Assembly (NCBI GenBank): GCA_963768565.1
Contig: CAVYIO010000031.1
Span: 1 to 64,000, forward strand
Source: JABDKH01 sp963768565
GTDB taxonomy: Bacteria > Bacteroidota > Rhodothermia > Rhodothermales > JABDKH01
Length of the DNA: 64,000 bases
Direction of reading: 5' to 3'
Of this stretch, positions 1-10,837 are shown piece after piece. The notes beneath the pieces were generated by a model that searched no databases, was not told where the DNA came from, and saw nothing but the letters and a program-made list of their open reading frames with translations. Each line of letters begins with the position of its first letter. The stretch's first letter is position 1. The position numbers were made by a program, and so were the translations under genes.

Positions 1-2427
1 GCGACGTCGTTTACCGCTCCTTCGTGTCCTTCCAGCAAGACGGCGAACCGAGATCACCGTCGGAATCGATCGTCCACACGCGGGCCAACCGGTCATCGCC
101 GGCTGTCGCGAGCATCGAACCGTCCCGGTGCACGGCAATCGCGAGTATGCGCTTGTCGCCCGTATCGATCTTTCGTACGTCGGACGGATCGTTTCGGAAT
201 CGCCAGATCGTCAGCGCCATTTTCACCTCCGATCGCAACAGCAAGGATGTCGTCCATGAATCGCCAGGCTGCGGACACGCGTGTCGAGACGTACTCGTGC
301 AACCTCGCGAAACTCGCCACCGACCGTTCGGCGACGATCACCACCCCCGACTGTCCTCCCGATGCTACCCACTGGCCGTTACCCGACGCCGCCAGAGCCC
401 AGACACCCCGGTCATGCGAGGCGACAAGCGACGTCACCGGCTTAACCGAAATCGGGAGCTTCCACTCTGTAACGAAACCATCGTCGCCCGCAGAAAGAGC
501 GATGGCTGTCTTTCGCAAAAGCGACCGCACGCACGGCCCGGTGGTGCAGCCAGCCGCTGGGCGTCGGCCACTTGACCGCTTCCGGATCAGCCGTACAACG
601 CCGATTTGTCCATCTTCTCCAGCCGTCGCAAGCCACGCCCCGTCCGAACTGTAAACGACGTCACGAACGCCGCCGCGATGTCGCGTTGCGAGCACCGGAC
701 CCCCGGCATGTCGCCGACCGCATTGAGCGACTGGCGAAGTGCATCGTAGATCGGATCCAGAAACTCACCCTCGTCCGGATCGCTGAATGCGTATGCCTGC
801 CGGGCCAGAAGCGCGGCCAGTGCCGGGTCACCCAGGTTCAGCAATCGCACCGCCTTGTTCGCAAGAGCAATGGTGATCGTTTCTCGACGGGCGGACCTGG
901 CCTGACCCAGGGTACCCACGGCGACGCGACGGAGAGAGTCGGACCAGAATCCCGCTCAGTTCGAGAAACGTGTTGGCCTGTCTTCACTTCGACCAGCAGG
1001 GAATCGGCGCGGTCGCATCTGTTGCTGACAGATCCGATCGTTGAGGTGCTCCTCCTCTCGTCGAAGTGCATCGGTGACAGCGAATTCCTGTGCAAGTCTG
1101 GTGCGAGCAGCTCTCGGCTTCGGCACGCAACGAGCTTCCGCGGTCGTCAACTGCGTACTGAGCCGCTGTTGAGTGAAACGACCGAGTCTTGCTGAACCAG
1201 CAGTTTCTCGTTTACGACCGTCAACTCGTCATTGTATTCCTGAGCCTGCGACCGTCGCTGGGACTCCATGAACAGAACGCCAAGGAGTACAACCGCAATG
1301 AAACTCGCTGCCACAAGGCCGATCACGGCGGGTGGAACACGTACGAATCCAGTGTTCAGGCCACTGACGATTCAACCAGGCGAGATCGAAGACGTGCTTG
1401 TAGACTTCGTTCTGGACGACGAGGGCCCCCGTTCACCACGCACAATTCCGGACAGTTTCAGATGCGTGACAGTGCGCGACTGCTTTTCGTCGTCCACGCG
1501 CTTCGCCGGCCAGCACCGATTTGTACATCGACAGGACTTCCGCCGTATCGGCGCACGTAGCGTCAGCATGTCGTGCACGAAGCGGAGGTTGCTGTCCTGC
1601 TCACTGCGCTCGCCGAAGAAGGTAGCGGCCACGACCCGCTCTACGTCGGCCGCGGTCAGCGTACTGCAGTCCTTTTCGGCGACGGCGTACGATAATCGCT
1701 GTGTGAGATACGGATGCCCGCCCGTCCACTTCAAGATCCATGAAAGGATCTGCAGCCCTCTTTCCGGGGACTGGCCAAATCCTTCGGCCAGGGGCAGAGC
1801 CTCATTGAACGTGAAGTACTCGACGTCAACACGGCGTCCAATGTTGAAGGGCGTGCGTGTGGCATCGCTGATCAGGTCGCTCGGAGTCGCGACTCCGATA
1901 AGCACGAAGGAAGACGCCGGAAGTCCTCGACCTTCGATCGCGCATTGTACACATAGCGGATCGCAGCAAAGAAGTCGTCCGTAAACTCGAGACTGAACGT
2001 GCTGTCGATCTCGTCAAAGAAGACGACAATATTCTCCTGAACCTCTTTCAGAGCTACGTCGCGAAAGAACTGTGTCAGCCGCTGCGTGAGTCCGAGATGT
2101 GCATGCGCTTCCCACCATGCATACACATCCGTGTCGAGATCAAGGGCCTCTTCAATTTCACTGATAATACCGAGGTACCATTCGTCCGGAGTGACCCGGA
2201 CGCCCACTTGGCTGAGGTCGACGATGACAGAGCGCGTGCCTTCCGCGGCGAGTCGTTGCGCGGTGCCCGACCATGAGGCTTGATTTCCCCATCTGTCGGG
2301 CGGTCAGGACGAAAGCGAACTCGCCGTTTCGGCATAGCTGGAGGAACTCGTCATCCACTTTTCGCCTCAGGTAGCGTCCGCCACCGGCCTGCACGGTACC
2401 GCCTACGGTGAAGACCATTCTAGCCAT
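1..2427 (-). pseudogene. AAA-like ATPase / transmembrane / WD40 protein, many frame changes, 3' end outside window
   Basis: The start is ATG at 2427, overlapping the stop of the upstream kinase-TIR-AAA gene by 8 bases (ATGGCTAG), so the two are translationally coupled. Reading across frames gives, in order: a P-loop (TARQMGKSSLM, about 2320) and a Walker B (IVVFFDEID, about 2010) of the AAA_35/STAND type; a GGHPYLTQ helical segment (about 1720); one membrane helix (VIGLVAASFIAVVLLGVLFM, about 1265-1330); a coiled coil (about 1050-1250); an LALLLA-type linker (ALLARQAYAF, about 800); then WD40 blades. The last visible blade, LLEGHEGAVNDV, runs out of the window at base 1. At least eight frame switches are needed (about 2310, 1915, 1560, 1410, 1190, 930, 690, 590-500, 245 and 45). 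This is either genuine decay or poor consensus. The architecture is well supported; the intactness is not. Confidence 0.7.
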
Positions 2428-5028
2428 GTAGGTGCTCCTCGAAGAAGTGTTCGTACATGGAGCATCGGGGTACCGTATCGCCATTCTGTCGCTGAATCAG
2501 CCCAGCGCCGCGCAACCGCCAGAACACGGATTCGTCGCTGCACTTTCTGGTCCGGAGTACCTCTCGCATACCGTTCACCAGATCCGTGTTCTCGTGCAAT
2601 CGGAACAGATGATTTCTGAGATGATCGCCGAACGGTCCTCGCTCGTGTGCCGCTGCGTCGAGGACCTCTGCAGCCGTCAGGCGCTTGCTGGCCACCATGA
2701 AGAGCGCCTTCCGAACGAGGTATGGGTGACCGCCAACGAGCGATTGGACTTCGGCCAACTCTTCGGCACTGAACGCGTTACCGTGACGCGCATTCAGTTC
2801 GCTCAGTTGCTCCACGTTGAAGTCCGTCAACTCGATAACTTCACCGACGTTGAATGGTGACTGATTCAGATTCTCGATCAACTGGTATGGCTCCGTTGAG
2901 GTGACGAGAGCGATGTCGAGTTTTCTCCAGACTGGTTTTATCGCACGATCGTTGTGCCAACTGCGGAGCATGCTGAAGAAGTCGGACCGGAATTCGGTAT
3001 CGAACACGCGCTCGACTTCATCCATCGCCAGAAGCAGAGGCGTGTCGATCGATTTCAGCACATGCTTACCCACGTACCTTGTGCATAACTGGCTGTCACC
3101 CAACGGTCTACTCCAGTACTCGTCTACCTTGTCGTCGAGGTCCAGCTCATCGGAGATCCAGGAACAGAATTGTCGGAAGAAGGTCGGTCCACCCGAAAGC
3201 GCATGGTGGTCGAACAATTGGAAGTCGAGGAAAACCACGCTCTTGCCCGTCGCTACAGCCGCCGCCATCGTGCGCATCAGCAGCGAGCTCTTGCCCATCT
3301 GGCGTGGTCCCTTGATCGTAATCGTCACTCCTGAGCGCTGGATCGCAGCCAGAGCGACCTCGTCTTCCGGCCGCTCCACATAGAACTGGGAGTGGGGATC
3401 CATTGTGCCCTCCGGCATCTCGAGGGCCGAAGGCTGAGCCGCCGGATGGGGCCGTGGTATGGCCCCGGTATCTCCGTTCGCATCTGGCTCGACCTGATCA
3501 GGGGATGCCGAGAAGGCACCAGCCTCGATGCCGGCAGAGACCTGCTTGACGAGATGCGCGATCTTGTCCTCGTCGTGCCAGGCGTCCACGGCACGTCTTT
3601 CAGGTAGGCCGCGAGTGGATAGCCCAAAGGATTCATTGCTCAGCCGCACAGGTAGCAGGTTCGGATGCCCACGCTCATCAAACAGTCGACGAGCCAGCTC
3701 GATCTGCCCGACGACCAGTTCACTCCTGGCTGACTCTCCCGAAAGGAGTGCAATGACGACGTCACTCTGTGCCAACTCGTTTTCCAGTCGTTGAACCCAT
3801 CGACGCCCGATGCCGGTCTTGTGATCACCGCACAGCTCATATGCGTCGCCGATAGTTCGTCGTAGTTCGCCGGCAGAGCTGTTCGTCTGCTATCCACGCC
3901 ATGCTTGTAGCACAGGAATACCTTCTTTGACTGCCGCTGTCCGATCGACACTTTGCTCTCGCCTGCTTGTTCGCTACCATCCACGATTTGACAGAACTCT
4001 CTCCGTGATGGGGCAGACTTCCTCGCGAGCCGGTGCAGTGCTATCAGGAGATCGTTGGCGGTCTCGAACCGGGCTTCCGGCTCCTTCTGCAGACATCGCT
4101 CGACCACCTGGGCGACGCGAAGCGGGATTGCCGGATTAAGGACCACGAGCGACTCGGGCTCTTCGTTCAGCACCCGGTACGTGACGGCCTGAGCGTAGAG
4201 CGCCTCGAAAGGACGCAGGCCGGAGAGCATTTCGTACAGCACCACGCCCACGGACCAGATATCTGATAGATGGTCTGCTCCCCTTCCTGTGATCTGTTCG
4301 GGGGCCATGTAGCCGACGGTCCCCAGAGTATCCGTTGTTCCGGTGAGGTCGCCCCCTCTAAGTTTGGCGATCCCGAAATCGACAATCTTGACAAGCCCGT
4401 CTTCCTGGACAATGATGTTGCTGGGCTTGATGTCTCGATGAAAGATCTCTTTTTCGTGCACACGGGCCAGTGCTTCGGCAATCTGGATACCAATGTCGAG
4501 GCTGTCGGGTGCAGAGAGAGGGCCGGTCTTCAGGAGATCCTTGACGGTAGCGCCCTCGCACAGCGCCATGGCAATGAACAGTCGCCCGGTGTTGGTCTCT
4601 CCGATCTCGTAGACCGTACAGACGTTCGGGTGGTCGGCTGCAGCGGCCGTTTGCGCCTCGGTCTCAAAGCGTTTTCGGGCCTCGCTTTCGCGACCGAATC
4701 CGGGTGGGAGAAACTTGAGAGCTACACGCCGTCGCAGTCTCTCGTCCGTCGCCTCATAGACCACACCCATTCCCCCGGCGCCGAGTCTCCGCCCGACCTT
4801 GTAGTGGGATACCGTTCGACCTTCAAGCGCCTGTCGCGCGGCAGCATAGGGATCCTCCAGTGGCTCGAGTAACATATCGGATCGATCGTATGCCTCCAGC
4901 AAGGCATCTACCTCTTCACGAAGCGTGGCATCGTTCGCGCAATACTTGTCCAGTGTCTCTTGCCGCGCCTCCTTTTCGAGATCGCAGGCCAACGCGAAGA
5001 CTTCGCGGACTTTGCTGTCGGGATCCAT
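2420..5028 (-). CDS. Ser/Thr protein kinase - TIR - AAA (STAND-like) fusion protein, one frameshift
   Basis: Start chosen at ATG 5028 (GAGG just upstream); about 869 residues once one lost base near 3895 is restored. Residues 1-75 are the helical leader usual in ECF-linked kinases. The kinase spans about 76-335, with the glycine loop GAGGMGVV, K105 in VALKFL, HRDIKPSN (197-204), DFG (217-219) and APEQ. A TIR_2-type domain follows at about 368-500 (KKVFLCYKHGVD, then after the frame change GRRWVQRLENELAQSDVVIA). An AAA_35 ATPase domain completes it, with Walker A GPRQMGKSS near nt 3300 and Walker B LLLAMDEVER near nt 3020, plus a GGHPYLVRKA motif. No signal peptide or membrane helix is seen, so it is probably cytosolic. 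It lies between an ECF sigma gene and an AAA-WD40 gene on the same strand. A signalling or defence role is inferred, not shown. Confidence 0.8.
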
Positions 5029-5268
5029 ATCCTCAAGATCTGCAGGGTGTGAGACTTTTTCCGATGTCCGACACTGCACACATAGGACTAATTCCCGTCT
5101 ATCCGCGAGGGGCACGCCCACATAAGCCTGTCGGGATCAACCCCTTTCGGGTTGCCCTGAAATGCCTCTCAGTTGCGAGAAGGGCTGAAGACGAGGCTGT
5201 TTGCGCCTCAATTCGCACCCCGTCAGGTGTTCTCTGTCTCTAAATCACGGAAAAGACGGTCCGGACCG

Positions 5269-5935
5269 TCATCGGGCGGGGCAGTGAATACACGTCGGTT
5301 GAGATGCGGAATCGTCGCGCCCGGCCTGTGTGATCTCCCGCAGCTCGTCTATGATGCCCGTCTCGAGGTCGTTCTCGCTGAGTTCACGCGCAAGCCACGC
5401 CCTGCCGAATCGCAGATCGCGTTCAACTGTCGAAAGGGAGACACCCGTCGCAATTGCGATTTCATCGTTGGTGAGCCCACCGAAGTAACGGTGCGAGAGC
5501 ATCGTGGCCGGACGAGGATGCCGACGCTCAAATCGGTCGAGCACATCGGACAAGTCGATGAGGCGCTCGGCGTGCGCGTCAGGGATGAGCATCCGGTCCT
5601 CGGTGAGTGTCACGTGCGGAGCGCCGCCACCACGTTTTTGCGCACGGCGATCCCGAGCATAATTGAGGAGAATCTGTCGCATGAGCGGTGGATGCGAGCG
5701 CGAAGAAGTGACCGCGGTCCGCCCACTCGACTCCACTGACGCGGGCGAGTCGCAGGTACGCTTCGTGCACCAGGCCCGTAGTGTTCAGGGTCTGCCCCGG
5801 CCGCATCTTCGACAGACGACCGTGCGCGATAGCATGCAGTTCGTCGTACAGGACGCCAACGATTTCATCCAGGGCCTCACGGTCGCCGTCTCCGTAGGCC
5901 TTCAGGAGCGAAGTGATGTCTCGGTCGTCGTTCAC
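5269..5935 (-). CDS. ECF-family RNA polymerase sigma factor (TIGR02999/sigma70_ECF type), one frameshift
   Basis: GTG at 5935 is preferred because an AGGGGAG Shine-Dalgarno lies 6 bases upstream. The N-terminal part shows region 2 (ALDEIVGVLYDELHAIAHGR, then QTLNTTGLVHEAYLRL and HFFALAS). After one extra base near 5683 the frame resumes with MRQILLNYARDRRAQKRGG and region 4 (RYFGGLTNDEIAIATGVS, TVERDLRFGRAWLAREL). This is the sigma group that commonly sits beside Ser/Thr kinases in Planctomycetes, Acidobacteria and Rhodothermota, and here a kinase gene follows 240 bases downstream. It lacks an obvious anti-sigma neighbour; the kinase may control it instead. The frameshift is more likely a consensus error than decay because both halves are well conserved. 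Confidence 0.8.
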
Positions 5936-5941
5936 GTTTGA

Positions 5942-5948
5942 CTCCCCT
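5942..5948 (-). promoter_or_regulatory. Shine-Dalgarno AGGGGAG that fixes the GTG start of the ECF sigma gene
   Basis: AGGGGAG lies six bases before GTG 5935. It falls inside the alternative upstream TTG frame start at 5953, so the GTG is the better start. Confidence 0.55.
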
Positions 5949-6060
5949 GGCAATCCACCGGCCGCTGATACGATAGCGGGTCAGGACTCGAAATACAACT
6001 CACCAGACCCGAACTTCAATGCTGTCCACGTTGACGAACATTCTATGGTGCGAAACAATC

Positions 6061-7026
6061 ATGCCCAGCATAGTCAAGTATCTGCTTCTTGCGGTTCTCC
6101 TGGCCCCTCATGGGTTAACAGCCCACGCCCAATTCCTCCACCCGCCCCAGGTCGACGATAGCGCCTACCCACCGGACTCTCTTCTGCAGCAGAAAATTGA
6201 GAATCTGATCGCGGGCTTCCGGGGCGACGCGGGCATCTATGTGCGCCATCTGCCGTCGGGGCGATCCGCAGCCGTTAACGCTGACACCCTCTTTCCGACC
6301 GCCAGCATGGTGAAGGTGCCCATCCTCCTGAAGATCTTCGATCGTATCGAGCACGGAGAGCTGTCCTACGACGAGAAACTCGTGTATCGCGACTCACTGC
6401 TGTACGAGGGTGTGGACATCCTCGGTTCGTTCAAGGATGGTGAGGAGATCCTCCTGAAGAAGGTGGTGCTGCTCATGATTACGATGAGCGACAACACCGC
6501 TAGCCTGTGGCTTCAGCATCTGGCGGGCACGGGCACGGCGATCAACGACTGGCTCGACCGACATGGCTACTCGGGCACCCGGGTGAACTCACGCACGGAA
6601 GGCCGAACCGCCGACTGGCAACGCTACGGCTGGGGCCAGACCACGCCACGCGAGATGGCGGAGCTGCTCGTGATGATTCGCCAGGGGCGAGCCGTCAGTC
6701 CTGCCGCCAGCGATGAGATGTATCGCGTTCTCTCACGCATCTACTGGAATGGAGAGGCCCTTTCGCAGTTGCCTCCCACAGTCCACGCTGCATCCAAGCA
6801 GGGCGCCGTCAGTCAGTCGCGTTCCGAAGTCGTCCTCGTCAACGCGCCGCACGGCGACTACGTCTTCTGCATCATCACCAACAACCAGGAAGATGCGAGC
6901 TGGGTAGCAGCCAACGAGGGATACGTCCTGATCCGGGACCTGTCGCGGATTCTGTGGAATCACTTCGAACCGGACTTCGACTGGCAACCGCCGCATGGCA
7001 GCACCCGGTACAAATCCGCCGACTGA
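6061..7026 (+). CDS. class A beta-lactamase-like serine hydrolase, secreted
   Basis: 321 residues, start ATG 6061, directly followed by a signal peptide (residues 1-23, ending LTAHAQ). Active-site motifs of the penicillin-binding/beta-lactamase fold are present: S82-x-x-K85 (SMVK), S143-D144-N145 (SDN), and a K-Q-G triad at 246-248 in place of KTG. The omega-loop region (NSRTEGRTADWQRYGWG) has no clear ExxxN deacylation motif, so hydrolysis of beta-lactams is uncertain and a peptidoglycan or other ester/peptide substrate is possible. It stands alone on the plus strand, convergent with the M13 peptidase. It fits the Beta-lactamase2 family (PF13354). The fold is clear; the substrate is not. Confidence 0.75.
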   Translation: MPSIVKYLLLAVLLAPHGLTAHAQFLHPPQVDDSAYPPDSLLQQKIENLIAGFRGDAGIYVRHLPSGRSAAVNADTLFPTASMVKVPILLKIFDRIEHGELSYDEKLVYRDSLLYEGVDILGSFKDGEEILLKKVVLLMITMSDNTASLWLQHLAGTGTAINDWLDRHGYSGTRVNSRTEGRTADWQRYGWGQTTPREMAELLVMIRQGRAVSPAASDEMYRVLSRIYWNGEALSQLPPTVHAASKQGAVSQSRSEVVLVNAPHGDYVFCIITNNQEDASWVAANEGYVLIRDLSRILWNHFEPDFDWQPPHGSTRYKSAD

Positions 7027-7071
7027 TCCAGCCGCTCCCGGGTCGAGTCCCCGGACTCCACGAAGATCCCC

Positions 7072-9088
7072 CTACCAGATCTTAACCTGATCTGCGGGGG
7101 CCTTGTACATGCCATCGGCTTCCTGAACTCCAAACGCGGCAGCGAATTCCGGCATATTTACGACCACACCGTTGCACCGAAACTCCGCCGGCGAGTGGTT
7201 GTCCACGACCAGCCAGCGCTGCGCCAACTGCTCACTAACCTTAAACCGCCACGCCTGCGCGTACCCGAGGAAGAAGCGTTGATCCCCCGTAAACCCGCCA
7301 ATCACTGGCGCTTCCTTGCCATTCAGCGACAGCTTGTACGCCTTGTACGCCATCGTCAGCCCGGCCAGGTCGCCAATGTTTTCGCCCAGCGTCAGCTCTC
7401 CGTTTACGTTCTGGCCTTCGATCGGACTGTACTGGTTGTACTGCGCGACGAGTACTTCTGTACGTTTCTTGAACTCCGCCTCATCTTCGGCTGACCACCA
7501 GTCGCGCAGGTTGCCGTTGCCATCGGACTTACGCCCCTGATCGTCGAAACCGTGGCTCAACTCGTGGCCGATGATGGCGCCGATCGCTCCATAGTTCATC
7601 GCGTCGTCGGCGCTGAGGTTGAAGAACGGCGGCCGGAGGATCGCGGCCGGAAACACAATCTCGTTCATGCTGGGAGAATAGTAGGCGTTAACGGTTTGCG
7701 GCGTCATGAACCACTCTCCGCGGTCGATCGGCTTTCCAAGCTTCTCCATCTCGCGGAAATGCTCCAGCCGTGTAGACCGTCTCATGTTACCCATCAGGTC
7801 GCCGGCGTCGATCTCCAGGCCGGAGTAATCCTTCCACTGATCCGGATAGCCAATCTTTGCGGTGAACTTGCTGAGCTTGTCCTGCGCCTGGGTCTTCGTC
7901 GAGTCCGTCATCCACTCGAGTTCGTCGATCGCGAGACGGAAGGCATCGGAAAGATTCTTCACGAGTTCGTCCATTCGGGTCTTGGCGGCAGGAGGGAAAT
8001 GTCTCCTCACATAGAGCTGACCGACCATGTCGCCAAGTGCGCCATCGGTCGCCCCGACGGCGCGCTTCCACCGTGGCCGCTGTTGCTGCTGCCCGCTCAG
8101 ACGCCCGTCCGTAGAAGTCGAAGCTCGCCTGCGCGAAACGGTCCGGGAGATACCCTGCCGAGTTGTTCAGCAATCTCAGTCGAAAGTATGTTCTCCAGTC
8201 CTCTGCCGGCACGTCTACAAGGATGGTGTTCAGTGCCTCGAAGTAGTCCGGTTGGCGGATGACAAGCGAGTCGGCCTGCTCGACGCCAATCGCACCGAGG
8301 TATGTGACCCAGTCGAAACCGGGCGTCATTTCCCCAGCCTCTCCGACGGAGTACTTGTTGTAGGTGGCTTCGCGATCGCGATTCTCCACTCGCGTCCAGT
8401 GGTGTTCGGCAAGGCGCGTCTCGATGTCGAGAATCGTCCGGGCGCTGGTTGCGCCATCCGGCAGTTCCGCCAGATCGAACATCGTTTCTATGTAGTCGAG
8501 ATAGGCCGACCGGACCTCTGAGAACTGATCGTCGAAGTAATAATCGCGATCAGGCAATCCAAGGCCGGACTGGCTGAAGTAGAGGATGTAGCGCGTGGCG
8601 TCCTTCTTGTCCTGGTCGACCCACATAGATATCGGGTCGCTGATTCCAGACACCTCGGCGTGGGCCATGTATCTGACAACGCTCTCCGGGGAGGTGATCT
8701 CGTCGATCGTGCGAAACTCTTTCTCGAGCGGCTGAAGACCGAGCTCTTCGACCCTGGAACTGTCCATGAAACTCGCGTACAGGTCGCCGACTTTCTGATC
8801 GGCCGAACCCGGGGCAGCGCCTTCGACGGAACCGGCCTCTTCGATGATAGCCTGCAGATGGACCTCCGACGAATCCAGCAGATCGACAAAACCTCCGGCA
8901 TACGGCTTGTCGGGAGGGATGTCCGTGGTCGCGAGCCATGCGCCGTTGACATACCTGAACAGGTCGTCCTGCGGCCGCACCGTCGTGTCCATCGCGGCGA
9001 TGTCGATACCGAGTTCAGTATGCCGGTCGGAGGTCTGACATGCAGATAGCAGCAACAGGACGGAAACGGTTGAAAGAAGAGATCTCAT
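7072..9088 (-). CDS. M13 family (neprilysin/PepO-like) zinc metallopeptidase lipoprotein, one frameshift
   Basis: About 672 residues after repair. The N-terminus is a lipoprotein signal (LLLLSAC lipobox, Cys about 17), so it should be anchored in the outer or inner membrane facing the periplasm. The catalytic half holds the zinc motif HELSH in IIGHELSHGFDDQG, the downstream GENIGDLAG motif with the third zinc ligand Glu, and the NAYYSPSMNEIVFPAAIL substrate-binding segment, all diagnostic of M13. The reading frame breaks near 8104 in a run of three C (GGG on the coding strand); removing one base gives a continuous protein through YVRRHFPP. It degrades oligopeptides in characterised relatives. 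Monocistronic by position, with 212 bases to the divergent transporter. Confidence 0.85.
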
Positions 9089-9286
9089 CAGATTGGGCTC
9101 TTGCGTCTACGAAAAGTGGTACCGGCCGGACTCATACGGCCGAAGCCAATTGTAAGGTTCACTGCGACGCCGCGTACCCTCGCGCCACCCTCTTCTCAAC
9201 CTCTTCATCCGCCCTCAAACGGGTCTACTCGCACCGATTGTAACATTGGCGCCGAGGTTCGATTTCCGGGATACCGGTGACTTTAC

Positions 9287-9293
9287 GGAGGTG
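9287..9293 (+). promoter_or_regulatory. Shine-Dalgarno GGAGGTG deciding the transporter start
   Basis: A near-perfect ribosome binding site seven bases before ATG 9301. It lies downstream of the in-frame GTG at 9277, which rules that longer start out. Confidence 0.7.
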
Positions 9294-9300
9294 TGATGCT

Positions 9301-10590
9301 ATGGGAACGAAGGTCATGAATCGCTGGCTCGTCGTCGTGGGAGCCCTCCTTATTCAGTTGTGTCTCGGGGCGATCTATGCCTGGAGTGTATTCACTCCCG
9401 AACTCAGAAAAGCTGTCGCGGACGGCGGGTTTGGATTCAGCGCGACGCAGACACAGGTCGTCTTTGCGGTTGGTCTCGCGACGTTCGCTGTGGTGATGGT
9501 TCTGGCCGGCCGATGGCAGGCGAGGAGCGGGCCGCGGATCGTTGCGCTCTCCGGAGGCTTCCTGCTGGGCCTGGGATACGTCCTCGCGAAGTTCATCGGC
9601 ATGAGCTTCTGGGGACAGGTGCTCAGTATCGGTCTGGTCGGCGGAGCCGGGATCGGCCTGGCGTACGTCTGCCCGATCGCGGTTGGCATGAAGTGGTTTC
9701 CGGACAAGAAGGGCCTGATCACCGGTCTGGCGGTAGCCGGCTTCGGTTTTGGTGCGCTCATCTGGATCAAATTGGCCGGTTCGTGGGGCCACCTCATCGA
9801 AAACATGGGCGTGCTGAACGTTTTCGGCCTGTACGGTGTGATTTTCTTCGTGACAGTCACCCTCGGAAGCCTCGTGATGGTGTATCCGCCAGCCGGTTGG
9901 CTGCCGGAGGGATGGACGCCCCCGACCAAAGCGGATGGCAGCAGCAAAGAACTCGGCGTCAGCATGCTGCCCGCCCAGATGCTTCGCACCCCGCAGTTCT
10001 ACAAGCTGTGGGTGATGTTCATCTTCAGTGCTCTCGCAGGACTGATGACCATCGGCATCATCAAGCTGTTTGGTATGGATGCCCTGCAGGAAGGAGGCAT
10101 GAGCCTTGAGCAAGCAAGCGCTACGGCTGGAACGGCAATGGCGGTCTTCTACAGTCTTGCAAACGGCATTGGTCGCATCGCGTGGGGATCGATCAGCGAC
10201 TGGATCGGACGCAAGCACTCGCTGTTCATCATGACGGGGATTCAGGGCATCATGATGTTGCTGTTTTACTTCATGGGAGGAACGGCCGCACTGCTTTATC
10301 TGGGCGCTGCGCTCGTGGGATTCAACTTTGGTGGCAACTTCGCCCTCTTCCCGACCGCCACGGCCGATTACTTCGGCACGACGAATATTGGACAGAACTA
10401 CGGATGGATGTTTACGGCCTACGGCGTGGGCGGTATTGTCGGACCGATCATGGCCGGCGCGTTCCGCGATAGTGGTTCCTGGCTCCCGGCATTTATGATC
10501 AGCGGCGTGTTGTGCCTGGTGGCGGCCGGTCTGGCTCTGAGCCTGAAGCCTCCTACAACCGGTTCTCCGGTAGAAGCGGTGAAAGTCTGA
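9301..10590 (+). CDS. MFS transporter, OFA (oxalate/formate antiporter) family
   Basis: 429 residues from ATG 9301. About twelve hydrophobic helices are visible. The first carries the OFA signature LGAIYAWSVFTPEL. A loop after helix 2 reads RWQARSGPR, in the position of the MFS motif A. Other OFA-like segments are GLAYVCPIAVGMKWFPDKKG and, in the second half, ISDWIGRKHSLF (motif A repeat). The protein sits in the cytoplasmic membrane. The OFA family exchanges small monocarboxylates or dicarboxylates such as oxalate/formate; the actual substrate cannot be read here. The gene is a single unit, with its own strong ribosome binding site and a strong terminator 43 bases downstream. Confidence 0.85.
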   Translation: MGTKVMNRWLVVVGALLIQLCLGAIYAWSVFTPELRKAVADGGFGFSATQTQVVFAVGLATFAVVMVLAGRWQARSGPRIVALSGGFLLGLGYVLAKFIGMSFWGQVLSIGLVGGAGIGLAYVCPIAVGMKWFPDKKGLITGLAVAGFGFGALIWIKLAGSWGHLIENMGVLNVFGLYGVIFFVTVTLGSLVMVYPPAGWLPEGWTPPTKADGSSKELGVSMLPAQMLRTPQFYKLWVMFIFSALAGLMTIGIIKLFGMDALQEGGMSLEQASATAGTAMAVFYSLANGIGRIAWGSISDWIGRKHSLFIMTGIQGIMMLLFYFMGGTAALLYLGAALVGFNFGGNFALFPTATADYFGTTNIGQNYGWMFTAYGVGGIVGPIMAGAFRDSGSWLPAFMISGVLCLVAAGLALSLKPPTTGSPVEAVKV

Positions 10591-10632
10591 GCGGCTGCAT
10601 CTCCATCGAACGTCGGCACGACTCCGGATCAT

Positions 10633-10661
10633 AAACCCCGCCCCTACAACGGGCGGGGTTT
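10633..10661 (+). terminator. Rho-independent-type hairpin after the OFA transporter
   Basis: A perfect 11-bp stem (AAACCCCGCCC / GGGCGGGGTTT) with a 7-base loop (CTACAAC). The T tail is short, so it may act on both strands or be partly Rho-assisted. Confidence 0.8.
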
Positions 10662-10837
10662 CCCCTACACGGCGGTCAACCTTTCCTGTACACGGCGCTC
10701 AAGTCGCGACAGCTAAAATGGATCGATCTACGCCGATTGCATCTGCCGGCAAACTCCTGTACTGATTGTATTTGCGTAATCGGGAGTATCCGCAGGGTGC
10801 GAGCGGGAGGAACAGCTGAATCTGTGGGAGCCCCATT

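Noticed and set aside
9283..10632. 449-codon minus-strand frame opposite the OFA transporter
   Set aside because: Antisense shadow of a well-supported membrane protein; the translation is His/Arg-rich with no domain.
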